In this document: piece by piece, positions 32,842-41,662 of the stretch
Numbering within the stretch: position 1 is the first letter of the stretch
How the letters are laid out: each line of letters starts with the position of its first letter
Assembly (NCBI RefSeq): GCF_044792555.1
Contig: NZ_CP126238.1
Location: forward strand, 186,001-250,000
Length of the DNA: 64,000 nt
Direction of reading: 5' to 3'
Source: Alicycliphilus denitrificans_A
Lineage (GTDB): Bacteria; Pseudomonadota; Gammaproteobacteria; Burkholderiales; Burkholderiaceae_C
The notes under the pieces: generated by a model
The model's database searches: none
The model's input: the letters and a program-made list of their open reading frames with translations, nothing else
What the model was told of the DNA's origin: nothing
Program-made: the position numbers and the translations under genes

Positions 32842-33816
32842 TCAGTCCATCGAGATCTTGGCCGCCTCGGCCACTGCCTTCCAGTGGGTGGCGTCCTTTT
32901 CCACCTGGGCCTTGAAGTCATCGGGCAGCGAGCCCACGGGGATCAGGCCCATGTCGGTCAGGCGCTTGTGGAGCTCGGGCGACTTGATGATGGCAGCCAC
33001 CTCGGCGCCCAGCTTGTCCACGATGGGCTTGGGAGTGCTGGCCGGCAGGAAGGTGCCGAACCAGCCGTTGGCCTCCAGGCCGGGGTAGCCGGACTCGGTC
33101 ATCGTGGGCACCTGGGGCAGGGCGGGGTGGCGCTGGGCGCCGGTGATGGCCAGGATGTTCACCTTGTCCGACTTGATGTGCGGATAGGCGGCTGTGGCAT
33201 CGACGAAGGCCAGCGTCACCTGCCCGCCCAGCAGGGCCGCCATCTCGGGGCCCGAACCCTGGTAGGGGACGTGGGTGATGTCGATGCCGGCCTTTTGCTT
33301 GAAGCGCTCGCCGTTCATGTGCGACGAGGTGGCGTTGCCGTAGCTGCCGAAGTTCAGCGTGCCGGGCGCGGCCCTGGCCTTGTCCACGAACTGCTGCAGC
33401 GTGGTCACGCCCGTGCTGCGCGGCACCATCAGCAGGTCGGCCGACTTGGCGATCTGCGACACCGGCGCCAGGTCGGTCAGCTTGTACGGCACCTTTTTGT
33501 ACAGCGCCGGGATCTGCACCACGGCGGTGATGCCCATGAGCACGGTGTAGCCGTCGCCGGGCGCCTTGGCCACGATGTCGTTGCCCAGGATGCCGCTGGC
33601 GCCGGGCTTGTTCTCCACCACCACGGGCTGGCCCCAGCGCTGGCTGAGCTGCGTGCCGATCAGGCGCGCGATGGTGTCGGTGCCGCCGCCGGCCGGGTAG
33701 GGCACGATGAAGCGTATGGGCTTGCTGGGGTAGGCGTCCTGCGCCTGTGCGCCGGCCATGGCGCAGGTGGCGGCCAGGGCCATCAGGGCCAGGGTGGTGC
33801 GTCGGGTGAATGCCAT
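32842..33816 (-). CDS. Bug/TctC-family periplasmic receptor
   Basis: A 324-residue protein. The signal peptide RRTTLALMALAATCAMAGAQ is followed by YPSKPIRFIVPYPAGGGTDT, VVVENKPGASGILGNDIVAK, ITHVPYQGSGPEMAALLGGQ and VPTMTESGYPGLEANGWFG, all typical Bug loops. It starts at MAFTRRTTL (33816); nine further codons upstream overlap the ribosome site. It lies 23 bp behind an acyl-CoA dehydrogenase and in the same direction, so it is probably co-transcribed with ligase and dehydrogenase genes that act on its ligand. Confidence 0.9.
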   Translation of the reverse strand: MAFTRRTTLALMALAATCAMAGAQAQDAYPSKPIRFIVPYPAGGGTDTIARLIGTQLSQRWGQPVVVENKPGASGILGNDIVAKAPGDGYTVLMGITAVVQIPALYKKVPYKLTDLAPVSQIAKSADLLMVPRSTGVTTLQQFVDKARAAPGTLNFGSYGNATSSHMNGERFKQKAGIDITHVPYQGSGPEMAALLGGQVTLAFVDATAAYPHIKSDKVNILAITGAQRHPALPQVPTMTESGYPGLEANGWFGTFLPASTPKPIVDKLGAEVAAIIKSPELHKRLTDMGLIPVGSLPDDFKAQVEKDATHWKAVAEAAKISMD

Positions 33817-33839
33817 CTGTATCTCCTTGTTTGAGGTGT

Positions 33840-34982
33840 TCACAGGGTGCGCGCGATGATCTCTTTCATGATCTCGTCGCTGCCGCCGTAGATGCGGCCG
33901 ATGCGGGCATCGGTCCAGGCGCGGCCCACCTGGTATTCGGTCATATAGCCGTAGCCGCCGTGCAGCTGCAGGAACTCGTCGAGCAGCTTGTTCTGCAGCG
34001 CCGTGGCGTTGAGCTTGACCATTGCGGCGCGCTCGGGCGTGAGCTTGCGCTGCATGTGCAGCGCCATGCAGTCGTCCACGAAGATGCGCAGCATGGTCGC
34101 CTGGGCCTTGGCCTCGGCCAGCTTGAAGCGCGTGTTCTGGAACTCGAACACCGCCTGGCCGAAGGCCTTGCGCTCGCGTGTGTAGTCCACGGTCTTCTGC
34201 AGAAAGACCTCGATGGAAGCGGCGGCGCGCACGGCAACCACCAGGCGCTCCTGGGCCAGTTCCTGCATCAGGTACTTGAAGCCCATGTTCTCCTCGCCCA
34301 GCAGGTTGCCCACGGGCACCCTGACGTTGTCGAAGAACAGCTCGGAGGTGTCCTGCGCCATGAGGCCGATCTTCTCCAGCTTGCGGCCCTTGGAAAAGCC
34401 CGGCGTGCCGTCTTCGACGACGATCAGCGACACGCCCTTGGCGCCCAGCTCGGGCGCGGTCTTGGCGACGACGATGACGAGCTCGCTGTTGATGCCGTTG
34501 GTGATGAAGGTCTTGCTGCCGTTGATGACGTAGTGGTCGCCCTCGCGCCGCGCCGTGGTGCGCACGGATTTGAGGTCGCTGCCCGCGCCGGGCTCGGTCA
34601 TGGCGATGGCGCCGATCAGCTCGCCCGCGGCCATGCGCGGCAGCCAGCGGTCCTTTTGCTCGGTGTTGCCATAGGCGTGGATGTAGGGAGCGACGATGTC
34701 AGAGTGCAGCGGAAACCCGAGGCCGCTGGCGCCGGTGCGCGCCACTTCCTCGATCAGGATGGCCGCGTGGCCGAAGTCGCCGCCGCCGCCATAGGGTTCG
34801 GGCAGCATGGTGTTGAGCAGGCCCTCGCGCCCGGCCTTGCGCCAGACCTCCTTAGGCACGATGCCGTCGCGCTCCCACTGGGCGTGGAAGGGCACGATCT
34901 CCCTGTCGAAAAAGCGCCGTGCCTGTTCGCGGAACTGTTCGTGGTCTTCGCGGTAGATGGTGCGGGTGATCAGGTCTTGCAT
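33840..34982 (-). CDS. Acyl-CoA dehydrogenase
   Basis: A 380-residue flavoprotein. Motifs: IGAIAMTEPGAGSDLKSVRT (FAD/substrate signature, about 122-141), GSKTFITNGINSELVIVVAK, then the C-terminal LLDEFLQLHGGYGYMTEYQV and RIYGGSDEIMKEIIARTL. The Glu/Gly arrangement suits short- or medium-chain acyl-CoA dehydrogenases. I preferred the start at MQDLITRTIY (34982) to a 16-codon longer frame. It is between a CoA ligase (upstream) and a Bug receptor (downstream) on the same strand. Together they look like the uptake, activation and first oxidation steps of one acid. Confidence 0.9.
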   Translation of the reverse strand: MQDLITRTIYREDHEQFREQARRFFDREIVPFHAQWERDGIVPKEVWRKAGREGLLNTMLPEPYGGGGDFGHAAILIEEVARTGASGLGFPLHSDIVAPYIHAYGNTEQKDRWLPRMAAGELIGAIAMTEPGAGSDLKSVRTTARREGDHYVINGSKTFITNGINSELVIVVAKTAPELGAKGVSLIVVEDGTPGFSKGRKLEKIGLMAQDTSELFFDNVRVPVGNLLGEENMGFKYLMQELAQERLVVAVRAAASIEVFLQKTVDYTRERKAFGQAVFEFQNTRFKLAEAKAQATMLRIFVDDCMALHMQRKLTPERAAMVKLNATALQNKLLDEFLQLHGGYGYMTEYQVGRAWTDARIGRIYGGSDEIMKEIIARTL

Positions 34983-35059
34983 GGTCAGAGTCTCAGGGTA
35001 AGAAGCAATGGTCAAATCAGGCTCTAGCACTTGTGTATCAAGCGCTTGTAGCTACTTTT

Positions 35060-36628
35060 TCAGGAGTCGCGCAGGGAGAATCCCGCCTGCGCCTCGGCGC
35101 GAAAGCGTTCCTTGAGCTTGCGCCGCAGCAGCTTGCCCGTCTCCAGGCGCGGCAGCGCATCGACGAACACCATGCGCTGGGGCAGCTTCATGCGTGCCAG
35201 CACCTCGGTGGCTTGCTCGGCGATGGCGCGGGCCGTCTGTTGCGTGGCCTCGGTGCCCGGGCACGGCACCACGATCGCCAGCGGTACCTCGCCAAAGTCG
35301 GGATGGGGCACGCCGACCACCGCCACCTCTTGCACGCCGGGGTGGCGCGCCAGCGCGTTTTCTATTTCCTGCGGGTACAGGTTCACGCCGCCCGACAGGA
35401 TCAGGTCGGCGCGTCGGTCGCTCAGGAACAGGTAGCCCTCGGCGTCCACATGGCCGATGTCGCCATAGGTGATCCAGCCGCGCTCGTTGATGGCCTGGCG
35501 CGTCTTCTCGGGGTCGTTCAAGTAGCTGAACTGCCCGCCGCCCGAGAAGTACACCTGGCCGATTTCGCCCGCGGGCAGCTCGCGGCCGTCGTCGTCCAGG
35601 ATGTGCAGCTGGCCCGTGGTGGGCCGGCCCACCGAGCCGGGACGCAGGAGCCATTCGGCCGAGCTGATCATGGTGGTGCCGCAGCCCTCGGAGCCGGCGT
35701 AGTACTCCATCAGGATCGGGCCCCACCAGTCGATCATGGCGCGCTTGACATCCACCGGGCAGGGCGCGGCGGCATGGATGGCCAGGCGGTGGCTGGACAG
35801 GTCGTAGCGGCGGCGCACCTCCTCGGGCAGCTTGAGCAGGCGGCCGAACATGGTGGGCACCCACTGGCTGTGGGTGACGCGGTAGCGTGCTATCAGGGCC
35901 AGCGCGCTTTCCGCGTCGAAGCGTTCCATGATCACGGCCTGCCCGCCCAGATCCAGCACGCGCAGCGTGTAGCGCAGCGGCGCCGCGTGGTACAGCGGCG
36001 CGGGCGACAGGTACACCGTGTCCTCGCCCATGCCCATGATGCGTGCCGTGCCCAGGGCCTCGGGGTCGGCCTGGCCGCGCAGCTCGGCGGGCCACAGGGG
36101 CTTGAGCACGCCCTTGGGCCGCCCCGTGGTGCCCGACGAATACAGCAGGTCGCGGCCCAGCGGGCGGCCGGCAAAGCTCACCGGCTCGTCCGGCAGGGCC
36201 TGCAGCGCGGCATGCAGCGAAGCGGCCTGTGGGGAGGCATCGTCCACCGTCCAGCAGGGCAGGGGGTGCGTGGCCTGCAGCTCGGTGAGCTGCGGCAGTG
36301 TCTTGGCGGATGCCACCACCAGCCGCGCGCCGCAATCCTGCACGATGTAGGCCACCTCGGCGGGCGTCAGGTGGGTGCTGAGCACGGCGGCATACAGGCC
36401 CGCCTGCCGGGCCGCCAGGGCCAGGGCCAGGATCTCGACCCGGTTTTCCAGCACCACCGCAAAGCGCTCGCCCACCTGCAGCCCCTGGGCATGAAGCCAC
36501 TGCGCCATGCGCAGCGCGCTTTGCGCCACCTCGCCCGCGGTGTGGCGGGCGTGCGTCTCGGCCATGACCAGCACCACGCGCTCGGGGGCCGCTGCGGCCC
36601 GGTCAAAAAAATCCTGCTTAGCTGTCAC
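35060..36628 (-). CDS. Acyl-CoA synthetase / AMP-dependent CoA ligase
   Basis: A 522-residue ANL enzyme. The P-loop is LLYSSGTTGRPKGVLKPL (about 161-178); MEYYAGSEGCGTTMISS is the A5 region, TYGDIGHVD is A7, DRRADLILSGGVNLYPQEIE is the hinge, and the catalytic Lys lies in LETGKLLRRKLKER. It is a close architectural match to the ligase at 52177-53730 (both have HAAAPCP and EYY[AS]GSE/TE motifs), so the two may be paralogues. The start is a GTG at 36628 with AGGAG 7 nt before it; the nearby ATG is out of frame. It is divergent from the thiolase at 36857. Confidence 0.88.
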   Translation of the reverse strand: MTAKQDFFDRAAAAPERVVLVMAETHARHTAGEVAQSALRMAQWLHAQGLQVGERFAVVLENRVEILALALAARQAGLYAAVLSTHLTPAEVAYIVQDCGARLVVASAKTLPQLTELQATHPLPCWTVDDASPQAASLHAALQALPDEPVSFAGRPLGRDLLYSSGTTGRPKGVLKPLWPAELRGQADPEALGTARIMGMGEDTVYLSPAPLYHAAPLRYTLRVLDLGGQAVIMERFDAESALALIARYRVTHSQWVPTMFGRLLKLPEEVRRRYDLSSHRLAIHAAAPCPVDVKRAMIDWWGPILMEYYAGSEGCGTTMISSAEWLLRPGSVGRPTTGQLHILDDDGRELPAGEIGQVYFSGGGQFSYLNDPEKTRQAINERGWITYGDIGHVDAEGYLFLSDRRADLILSGGVNLYPQEIENALARHPGVQEVAVVGVPHPDFGEVPLAIVVPCPGTEATQQTARAIAEQATEVLARMKLPQRMVFVDALPRLETGKLLRRKLKERFRAEAQAGFSLRDS

Positions 36629-36813
36629 CCATGACTCCTAGGGTTGCATCGCCGCGGTGCCGACTGCCAATCACCACCGGGGATCTGCCACCAGTTATCC
36701 AATACGAAATGGCTGTCTCAAAAAACAAAACCTCAATTACATTCTTTCAGGCAGAAAACCCAAAAAGCACAGGGTAAACACGGTGTTAAGCACAAACAAA
36801 CCTATAAAAAATT

Positions 36814-36844
36814 GGTTTTAATGGATCATTAGTTCCATAAAACC
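36814..36844. promoter_or_regulatory. Bulged inverted repeat just before the thiolase gene
   Basis: GGTTTTAATGGA and TTCCATAAAACC pair with a single-base bulge around a 7-nt loop, 13-43 nt before the thiolase ATG. It sits in an AT-rich 228-bp divergent promoter region. It could be an operator or a leader hairpin limiting ribosome access. No regulator is assigned. Confidence 0.45.
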
Positions 36845-36856
36845 TGTGGAGTAAAC

Positions 36857-38035
36857 ATGAAAAATCCCGTCATCGTCGATGCCATTCGCAGCCCCATGGC
36901 CCGGGCCAAGCCTGATGGCGCACTGGCCCAGGTGCACCCGGTGGACCTGCTGTCGCAGGTGCTGGAGCAGCTGGTGTCCCGCAACAAGATCGACCCCGGC
37001 CAGGTTCAGGATGTGATCTGCGGCTGCGTCAGCCAGGCTGGCGAACAGGCCGGCACCCCCGGGCGCCTGGCCTGGCTGGCCGCCGGCCTGCCCGCGCATG
37101 TGCCCTCAACCACCATCGACCGCAAGTGCGGCTCCAGCCAGCAGGCCGTGCACTTCGCGGCCCAGGCCATCATGGCGGGCGTGCAGGACATCGTCATCGC
37201 CTGCGGCGTGGAGTCGATGAGCCGCGTGCCCATGGGCAGCTCGCGCATGGGCAAGAACACCACCGGCGCGCGCTTTGACGCACGCTACGCACCCGGCCTG
37301 GTGGGCCAGGGCGTGTCGGCCGACCTGGTGGCCGCCAAGTGGGGGCTGTCGCGCACCGAACTCGACGCCTACGCCGCACGCTCGCACCAGCGCGCCCACG
37401 CCGCACAGTCGGGCGGCGGCTTTGCCCGCGAGATCGTCGGCATCGACACGCCCGCAGGTCGCGTCATGGCTGACGAAACCATCCGCGCCGGCACCACCGT
37501 GGACAAGCTGGCCGGCCTGAAGGCCGTGTTCGAGAACGAGGAGCTGTCGGTGCGCTTCCCGCAAATCCAGTGGAGCACCACGGCCGGCAATGCCTCGCAG
37601 ATGACCGACGGCGCCAGCGCCATGCTCATCATGAGCGAGGAGCGGGCACTGCAGCTGGGCCTGCGCCCGCGCGCACGCTTCGTGGCCTTTGACGTGGTGG
37701 GCGACGACCCGCTGTACATGCTGACCGCCCCCATCCCCGCCACCCAGCGTGTGCTGGCCAAGGCCGGCATGAAGCTGGACGACATCCACCACTACGAGAT
37801 CAACGAGGCCTTCGCCAGCGTGCCCATGGCCTGGCAGAAGGAGCTGAAGGCCGACGGCGAGCGCCTGAACCCGCGCGGCGGCGCCATCGCCCTGGGCCAC
37901 CCGCTGGGCGCATCCGGCATCCGCCTGATGACCACCATGCTGCACGCCCTGGAGGACAGCGGCCAGCGCTACGGCCTGCAATCCATGTGCGAGGCCGGCG
38001 GCATGGCCAACGCCACCATCATCGAACGCCTGTAA
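36857..38035 (+). CDS. Thiolase (acetyl-CoA C-acyltransferase)
   Basis: A 392-residue thiolase with a complete active site: the nucleophile Cys in DRKCGSSQQAVHFAAQAIMA (about 92), the HEINEAF-like motif reading YEINEAFASV, GGAIALGHPLGASG (general-base His) and the C-terminal CEAGGMANATIIE (second Cys). It cleaves 3-ketoacyl-CoA to acetyl-CoA plus a shortened acyl-CoA. It is the first gene of the large plus-strand operon; GTGGAG precedes the ATG. The following SDR gene is separated by BIME-like copy C. Confidence 0.93.
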   Translation: MKNPVIVDAIRSPMARAKPDGALAQVHPVDLLSQVLEQLVSRNKIDPGQVQDVICGCVSQAGEQAGTPGRLAWLAAGLPAHVPSTTIDRKCGSSQQAVHFAAQAIMAGVQDIVIACGVESMSRVPMGSSRMGKNTTGARFDARYAPGLVGQGVSADLVAAKWGLSRTELDAYAARSHQRAHAAQSGGGFAREIVGIDTPAGRVMADETIRAGTTVDKLAGLKAVFENEELSVRFPQIQWSTTAGNASQMTDGASAMLIMSEERALQLGLRPRARFVAFDVVGDDPLYMLTAPIPATQRVLAKAGMKLDDIHHYEINEAFASVPMAWQKELKADGERLNPRGGAIALGHPLGASGIRLMTTMLHALEDSGQRYGLQSMCEAGGMANATIIERL

Positions 38036-38051
38036 TTTTTTGCGTGCCTCA

Positions 38052-38167
38052 CTCCCTCCCCCTCTGGGGGAGGGCAGGGGTGGGGGCCAGCGACGCCAGC
38101 CTCAGCACATCGCCTGGTTGTGCGAGCCAAGCCCCCATCCCCGCCTTCCCCCAGAGGGGGAAGGAGC
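38052..38167. repeat. BIME-like paired repeat, copy C
   Basis: CTCCCTCCCCCTCTGGGGG...GTGGGGGCC and GCCCCCATCCCCGCC...AGAGGGGGAAGGAGC lie between the thiolase and SDR genes. As with copy B it is inside an apparent operon, so it could set the relative mRNA levels of the genes on each side. Confidence 0.75.
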
Positions 38168-38195
38168 AGGGGAGCGTCCAACACAAGGAGTAATC

Positions 38196-38963
38196 ATGAA
38201 ACTGCAACAAGGAATGACCGCCCTCGTCACCGGCGGCGTCTCGGGCCTGGGCGAGGCCTCGGCCATCGCCCTGCTGGAGCGCGGCCTGAACGTGGTGGCC
38301 GTGGACCTGAACGACGAGCGCGGCCAGGCGATGGAGCAGAAGTACGCCGGCCGCCTGCGCTATGTGAAGGCCGATGTGTCCGACGAAGCCCAGATGCAGC
38401 AGGCCATTGCCGCAGCCGAGGCGTTTGGCAACTTCCGCGCGCTGGTGCATTGCGCCGGCATCGGCGGCCCGGTGCGCCTGATCGAGAAGGACGGCAGCCC
38501 CGGCTCGCTGGAAAAGTACACCAACATCATCCGCGTGAACCAGATCGGCAGCTTCAACACGCTGCGCCTGGCGGCCGTCGCCATGGCCAAGAACGAGCCC
38601 ATCGACGGCGAGCGCGGCGCCTGCGTGCTCACCGCGTCGGTGGCGGGCTACGAGGGGCAGATCGGCCAGATTCCCTACGCCTCGTCCAAGGCCGGCGTGA
38701 TCGGCATGACCATCGTCGCCGCGCGCGACCTGGCCTCCAAGCTCATCCGCGTGTGCACCATCGCCCCCGGCCTGTTCGACACACCCATCCTGGCCAAGCT
38801 GCCCGAGGCCGTGCGCCAGTCGCTGGGCGCCTCGGTGCCCAACCCCGCGCGCCTGGGCCACCCCAGCGAATACGCGATGACGGCGCTGCACATCCTGGAG
38901 AACCCGATGCTCAACGGCGAGACCATCCGCCTGGACGGCGCCATCCGCATGCAGCCGCGCTGA
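38196..38963 (+). CDS. Short-chain dehydrogenase/reductase (3-hydroxyacyl-CoA dehydrogenase type II like)
   Basis: A 255-residue classical SDR. TGGVSGLGEASAIALLERGL is the NAD(H) Gly-rich motif, NxAG appears as HCAGIGG, the catalytic Ser is in VLTASVAGYEGQIGQ, and YASSKAG supplies Tyr and Lys. The layout resembles human HSD10, which oxidises branched 3-hydroxyacyl-CoA. It follows the thiolase, which would act on its 3-keto product. CACAAGGAGTAATC is the ribosome site for the ATG at 38196. Confidence 0.88.
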   Translation: MKLQQGMTALVTGGVSGLGEASAIALLERGLNVVAVDLNDERGQAMEQKYAGRLRYVKADVSDEAQMQQAIAAAEAFGNFRALVHCAGIGGPVRLIEKDGSPGSLEKYTNIIRVNQIGSFNTLRLAAVAMAKNEPIDGERGACVLTASVAGYEGQIGQIPYASSKAGVIGMTIVAARDLASKLIRVCTIAPGLFDTPILAKLPEAVRQSLGASVPNPARLGHPSEYAMTALHILENPMLNGETIRLDGAIRMQPR

Positions 38964-38964
38964 G

Positions 38965-38997
38965 ATCGTGAACACGCTCTTGGAGCGTGTCCACGAT
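38965..38997 (+). terminator. Stem-loop after the SDR gene, possible terminator or attenuator
   Basis: A 14-bp stem with one mismatch (ATCGTGAACACGCT / AGCGTGTCCACGAT) and loop CTTGG lies directly at the SDR stop. No T-run follows, so factor-independent termination is doubtful; it may only reduce transcription into the Bug gene. Confidence 0.45.
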
Positions 38998-39102
38998 ATT
39001 GGGTAAAAATAGGCGAAAACGCCCACCCAGAAAGCGCAAGAAGCTATTTATTTAATAGTAAAACAGGCGACCGAACGGCCGTCCTGATGGAAGGAGACAA
39101 AT

Positions 39103-40098
39103 ATGCACATCCGTAACCGCCGGCATGCCCTGGGCGTGGGCGCAGCCGCCCTGCTGGGCCTGGCAACCCTGGCAACATCCCTGCCCGCGCGGGCCGACGC
39201 AGCCTGGCCCACGCGCCCGATCACCTTCGTCGTGCCCGGCGCGGCTGGCGGCACCACCGACACGCCCGTGCGCTTCATGGCGCAAAGGCTTAGCGAGCGC
39301 CTGGGCCAGCCCATCATCGTGGACAACAAGCCGGGCGCCGGCGGCTCGCTGGGCAGCAACCTGGTGGCGCGCGCTCAAGCCGACGGCTACACCGTGCTGG
39401 TGGGCAACACCGGCTCCAACGCCATCAACTACACCGCCTACCAGAAGCTTCCGTACAAGGCCGAGGACTTCGTCGCGCTGACCGACATGATCTCGTTCGC
39501 CAACGTGCTGGTGGTGCCGGTGAAGTCGCCCATCAAGAGCCTGGGCGATCTCGTCGCCGCCGCCAAGCGCGAGCCCGGCAAGCTGGCGTTCTCGTCCGCG
39601 GGCGTGGGCCAGACCACGCACCTGATGGGCGAGCTGCTGCGCCAGCGCGCCGGCGTGGATGTGGTGCATGTGCCCTACAAGGGCTCCGCGCCCGCCACCC
39701 TGGCCATCGTGGCGGGCGAGACGCAGTTCATGTTCGACAACCTCACGGGCTCGCTCGGCCATGTCAAGGACGGCAAGCTGCGCGCCCTGGCCGTGACCGG
39801 CGCCACGCGCGAGCCCGAGCTGCCCGACGTGCCCACCATGACCGAGCTGGGCATGAAAGACTTCGACAAGGTGGGCTGGATGGGCTTCTTCCTGCCCGCC
39901 AAGACGCCGCCTGCCGTCGTGAAGAAACTGACCGACAACCTGATCGCGGTGCTCAAGGACCCGGCCGTGGTCCAGCGCTACCGCGAACTGGGCGGCCGCC
40001 CCGGCGGCATGCCGAGCGCGCAGTTCACGCAGATGGTGGAGCGCGACCGCCAGGACTGGGGCGAGCTGATCCGCAGCCAGAAGCTGCAGCTCGATTGA
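39103..40098 (+). CDS. Bug/TctC-family periplasmic receptor
   Basis: A 331-residue protein. Signal peptide HALGVGAAALLGLATLATSL is followed by RPITFVVPGAAGGTTDTPVR, QPIIVDNKPGAGGSLGSNLV, VVHVPYKGSAPATLAIVAGE and VPTMTELGMKDFDKVGWMG. AAGGAGACAAAT gives a strong ribosome site. It is inside the plus-strand catabolic operon, six bases before a CoA ligase gene. This supports a role in capturing the acid that the ligase activates. The first ligand loop reads PGAAGG rather than the common PxPAGG. Confidence 0.9.
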   Translation: MHIRNRRHALGVGAAALLGLATLATSLPARADAAWPTRPITFVVPGAAGGTTDTPVRFMAQRLSERLGQPIIVDNKPGAGGSLGSNLVARAQADGYTVLVGNTGSNAINYTAYQKLPYKAEDFVALTDMISFANVLVVPVKSPIKSLGDLVAAAKREPGKLAFSSAGVGQTTHLMGELLRQRAGVDVVHVPYKGSAPATLAIVAGETQFMFDNLTGSLGHVKDGKLRALAVTGATREPELPDVPTMTELGMKDFDKVGWMGFFLPAKTPPAVVKKLTDNLIAVLKDPAVVQRYRELGGRPGGMPSAQFTQMVERDRQDWGELIRSQKLQLD

Positions 40099-40104
40099 CG
40101 GCCC

Positions 40105-41646
40105 ATGCAGACTTACCTGACCCAAGGCCTGCACCGCGCGCTGCAGCAACACCCGCAGCGCACCGCCACCATCTGTGGAACGCGCCGCCAGGACTGGCGC
40201 ACGCTGGTGCACCGCGTGGCGCGCCTGGCCGCCGTGCTGCGTGCCCAGGGCGTACAGCGGGGAGACAGGGTGGCGCTGCTGGCGCACAACAGCGACCATT
40301 GCGTCGAGGCCTTCCTCGCCACCTGGTGGGCCGGCGGCGTGGTCTGCCCGCTCAACACCCGCTGGAGCCGCGCCGAGATGCAGCACGCGCTGCAGGACGT
40401 GCAGCCCCGGCTGCTGCTGGTGGATGCCGCCATGGCGCCAGCGGCCCAGGCCCTGGCACCGCAACGGCCGGGGCTGACCGCCCTGTGGCTGGGCGCGGGC
40501 CAGGCCCCGGACGACATGCCACGCACCGAGGCGCTGCTGGCCGTAGCCCAGCCGATGGAGGACTGCCGCCAGGGCGGCGACACGCTGGCCATCGTGCTGT
40601 TCACCGGCGGCACCACCGGTTTTCCCAAGGGCGTGATGCTCTCGCACGCCAACCTGTGGTCGGCCAGCGTGGCGCGGCAGGCGCAGCTGCCCGGCACCGG
40701 CACCTCGCTGCTGGCCACGCCGCTGTTCCATGTGGCTGGCCTGGGCCGGCTGGTGGGGCAGATCGTGCAGGGCAGTACCTGCGTGATCGAAACCCAGTTC
40801 CGCCCCGCGCAGGTGCTGGCCGCGATTGCCGAGCATGGGGTGAGCGAGATCATGCTGGTGCCCAGCATGCTGCAGATGCTGCTGGACGACCCCGTGTTTG
40901 ACGCCGCGCGCCTGCCCTCGCTCAAGCGCATCGTGCATGGCGCCGCGCCCATGCCCCAGGCGCTGCTGCTGCGCGCCATGCAGGCCTTGCCGCAGGTGGA
41001 ATTTGCCGCCGCCTACGGCATGACCGAAACCGCCGCCAGCGCCAGCCTGAACGGCCCGTACACCCTGGCCAGCCATGGCGCGCACCTGGCGCACCTGGCC
41101 TCGGTGGGCCGCGCCAGCTGGGGCAGCGAGCTGCGCATCACCGGGCCTGGCGGGCAGGCCCTGCCCCTGGGCGAGGTGGGCGAGATCTGCGTGCGCGGCC
41201 CCAGCGTGATGCAGGGCTACTGGCGCCAGCCCGAGGCCACGGCCGAGGTGCTCAAGGACGGCTGGATGCATACCGGCGACGGCGGCTTTATGGATGAGGG
41301 TGGTCATGTGCACCTGGTCGATCGCCTCAAGGACATGATCATCAGCGGCGGCGAGAACGTGTACTCGCTGGAGGTGGAGTCCGTGCTGATGCGCCATCCC
41401 GCGGTCGCGCTGTGCGCCGTGGTCGGCGTGCCGGATGCGCAATGGGGCGAGGCGGTGCACGCCGCCGTGGTGCTGCGCCCGCAGCAGGCCTGCACCCCCG
41501 AGGCGCTGCGCGAACATGCCCGCACGCAGCTGTCGGGCTTCAAATGCCCGCGCGTGGTGCATGTGCTGGACGCGCTGCCGCTGTCGCCCACCGGCAAGAT
41601 TTTGAAGAACCGCCTGCGCGAGCAGCTCGCCAGCCTCACACCCTAG
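40105..41646 (+). CDS. Acyl-CoA synthetase / AMP-dependent CoA ligase
   Basis: A 513-residue ANL enzyme. LFTGGTTGFPKGVMLSHANL is the P-loop (about 168-187), AAYGMTETAASASLNGPY is A5, HTGDGGFMDEGG is A7, VDRLKDMIISGGENVYSLEV is the hinge and PTGKILKNRLREQ carries the catalytic Lys. It begins 6 bp after the Bug stop. A long-chain/fadD-like or isoprenoid acid ligase is plausible. The next gene is an SCP-x-type thiolase. Confidence 0.9.
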   Translation: MQTYLTQGLHRALQQHPQRTATICGTRRQDWRTLVHRVARLAAVLRAQGVQRGDRVALLAHNSDHCVEAFLATWWAGGVVCPLNTRWSRAEMQHALQDVQPRLLLVDAAMAPAAQALAPQRPGLTALWLGAGQAPDDMPRTEALLAVAQPMEDCRQGGDTLAIVLFTGGTTGFPKGVMLSHANLWSASVARQAQLPGTGTSLLATPLFHVAGLGRLVGQIVQGSTCVIETQFRPAQVLAAIAEHGVSEIMLVPSMLQMLLDDPVFDAARLPSLKRIVHGAAPMPQALLLRAMQALPQVEFAAAYGMTETAASASLNGPYTLASHGAHLAHLASVGRASWGSELRITGPGGQALPLGEVGEICVRGPSVMQGYWRQPEATAEVLKDGWMHTGDGGFMDEGGHVHLVDRLKDMIISGGENVYSLEVESVLMRHPAVALCAVVGVPDAQWGEAVHAAVVLRPQQACTPEALREHARTQLSGFKCPRVVHVLDALPLSPTGKILKNRLREQLASLTP

Positions 41647-41662
41647 CTTTCAGGAGTCTCCC

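Noticed and set aside
39052..41562. Long minus-strand frame of 836 codons opposite the Bug and CoA ligase genes
   Set aside because: It is the shadow of high-GC coding sequence on the other strand: composition dominated by His, Gly, Ala, Arg and Gln, no recognisable motif, and full overlap with two well-supported genes.
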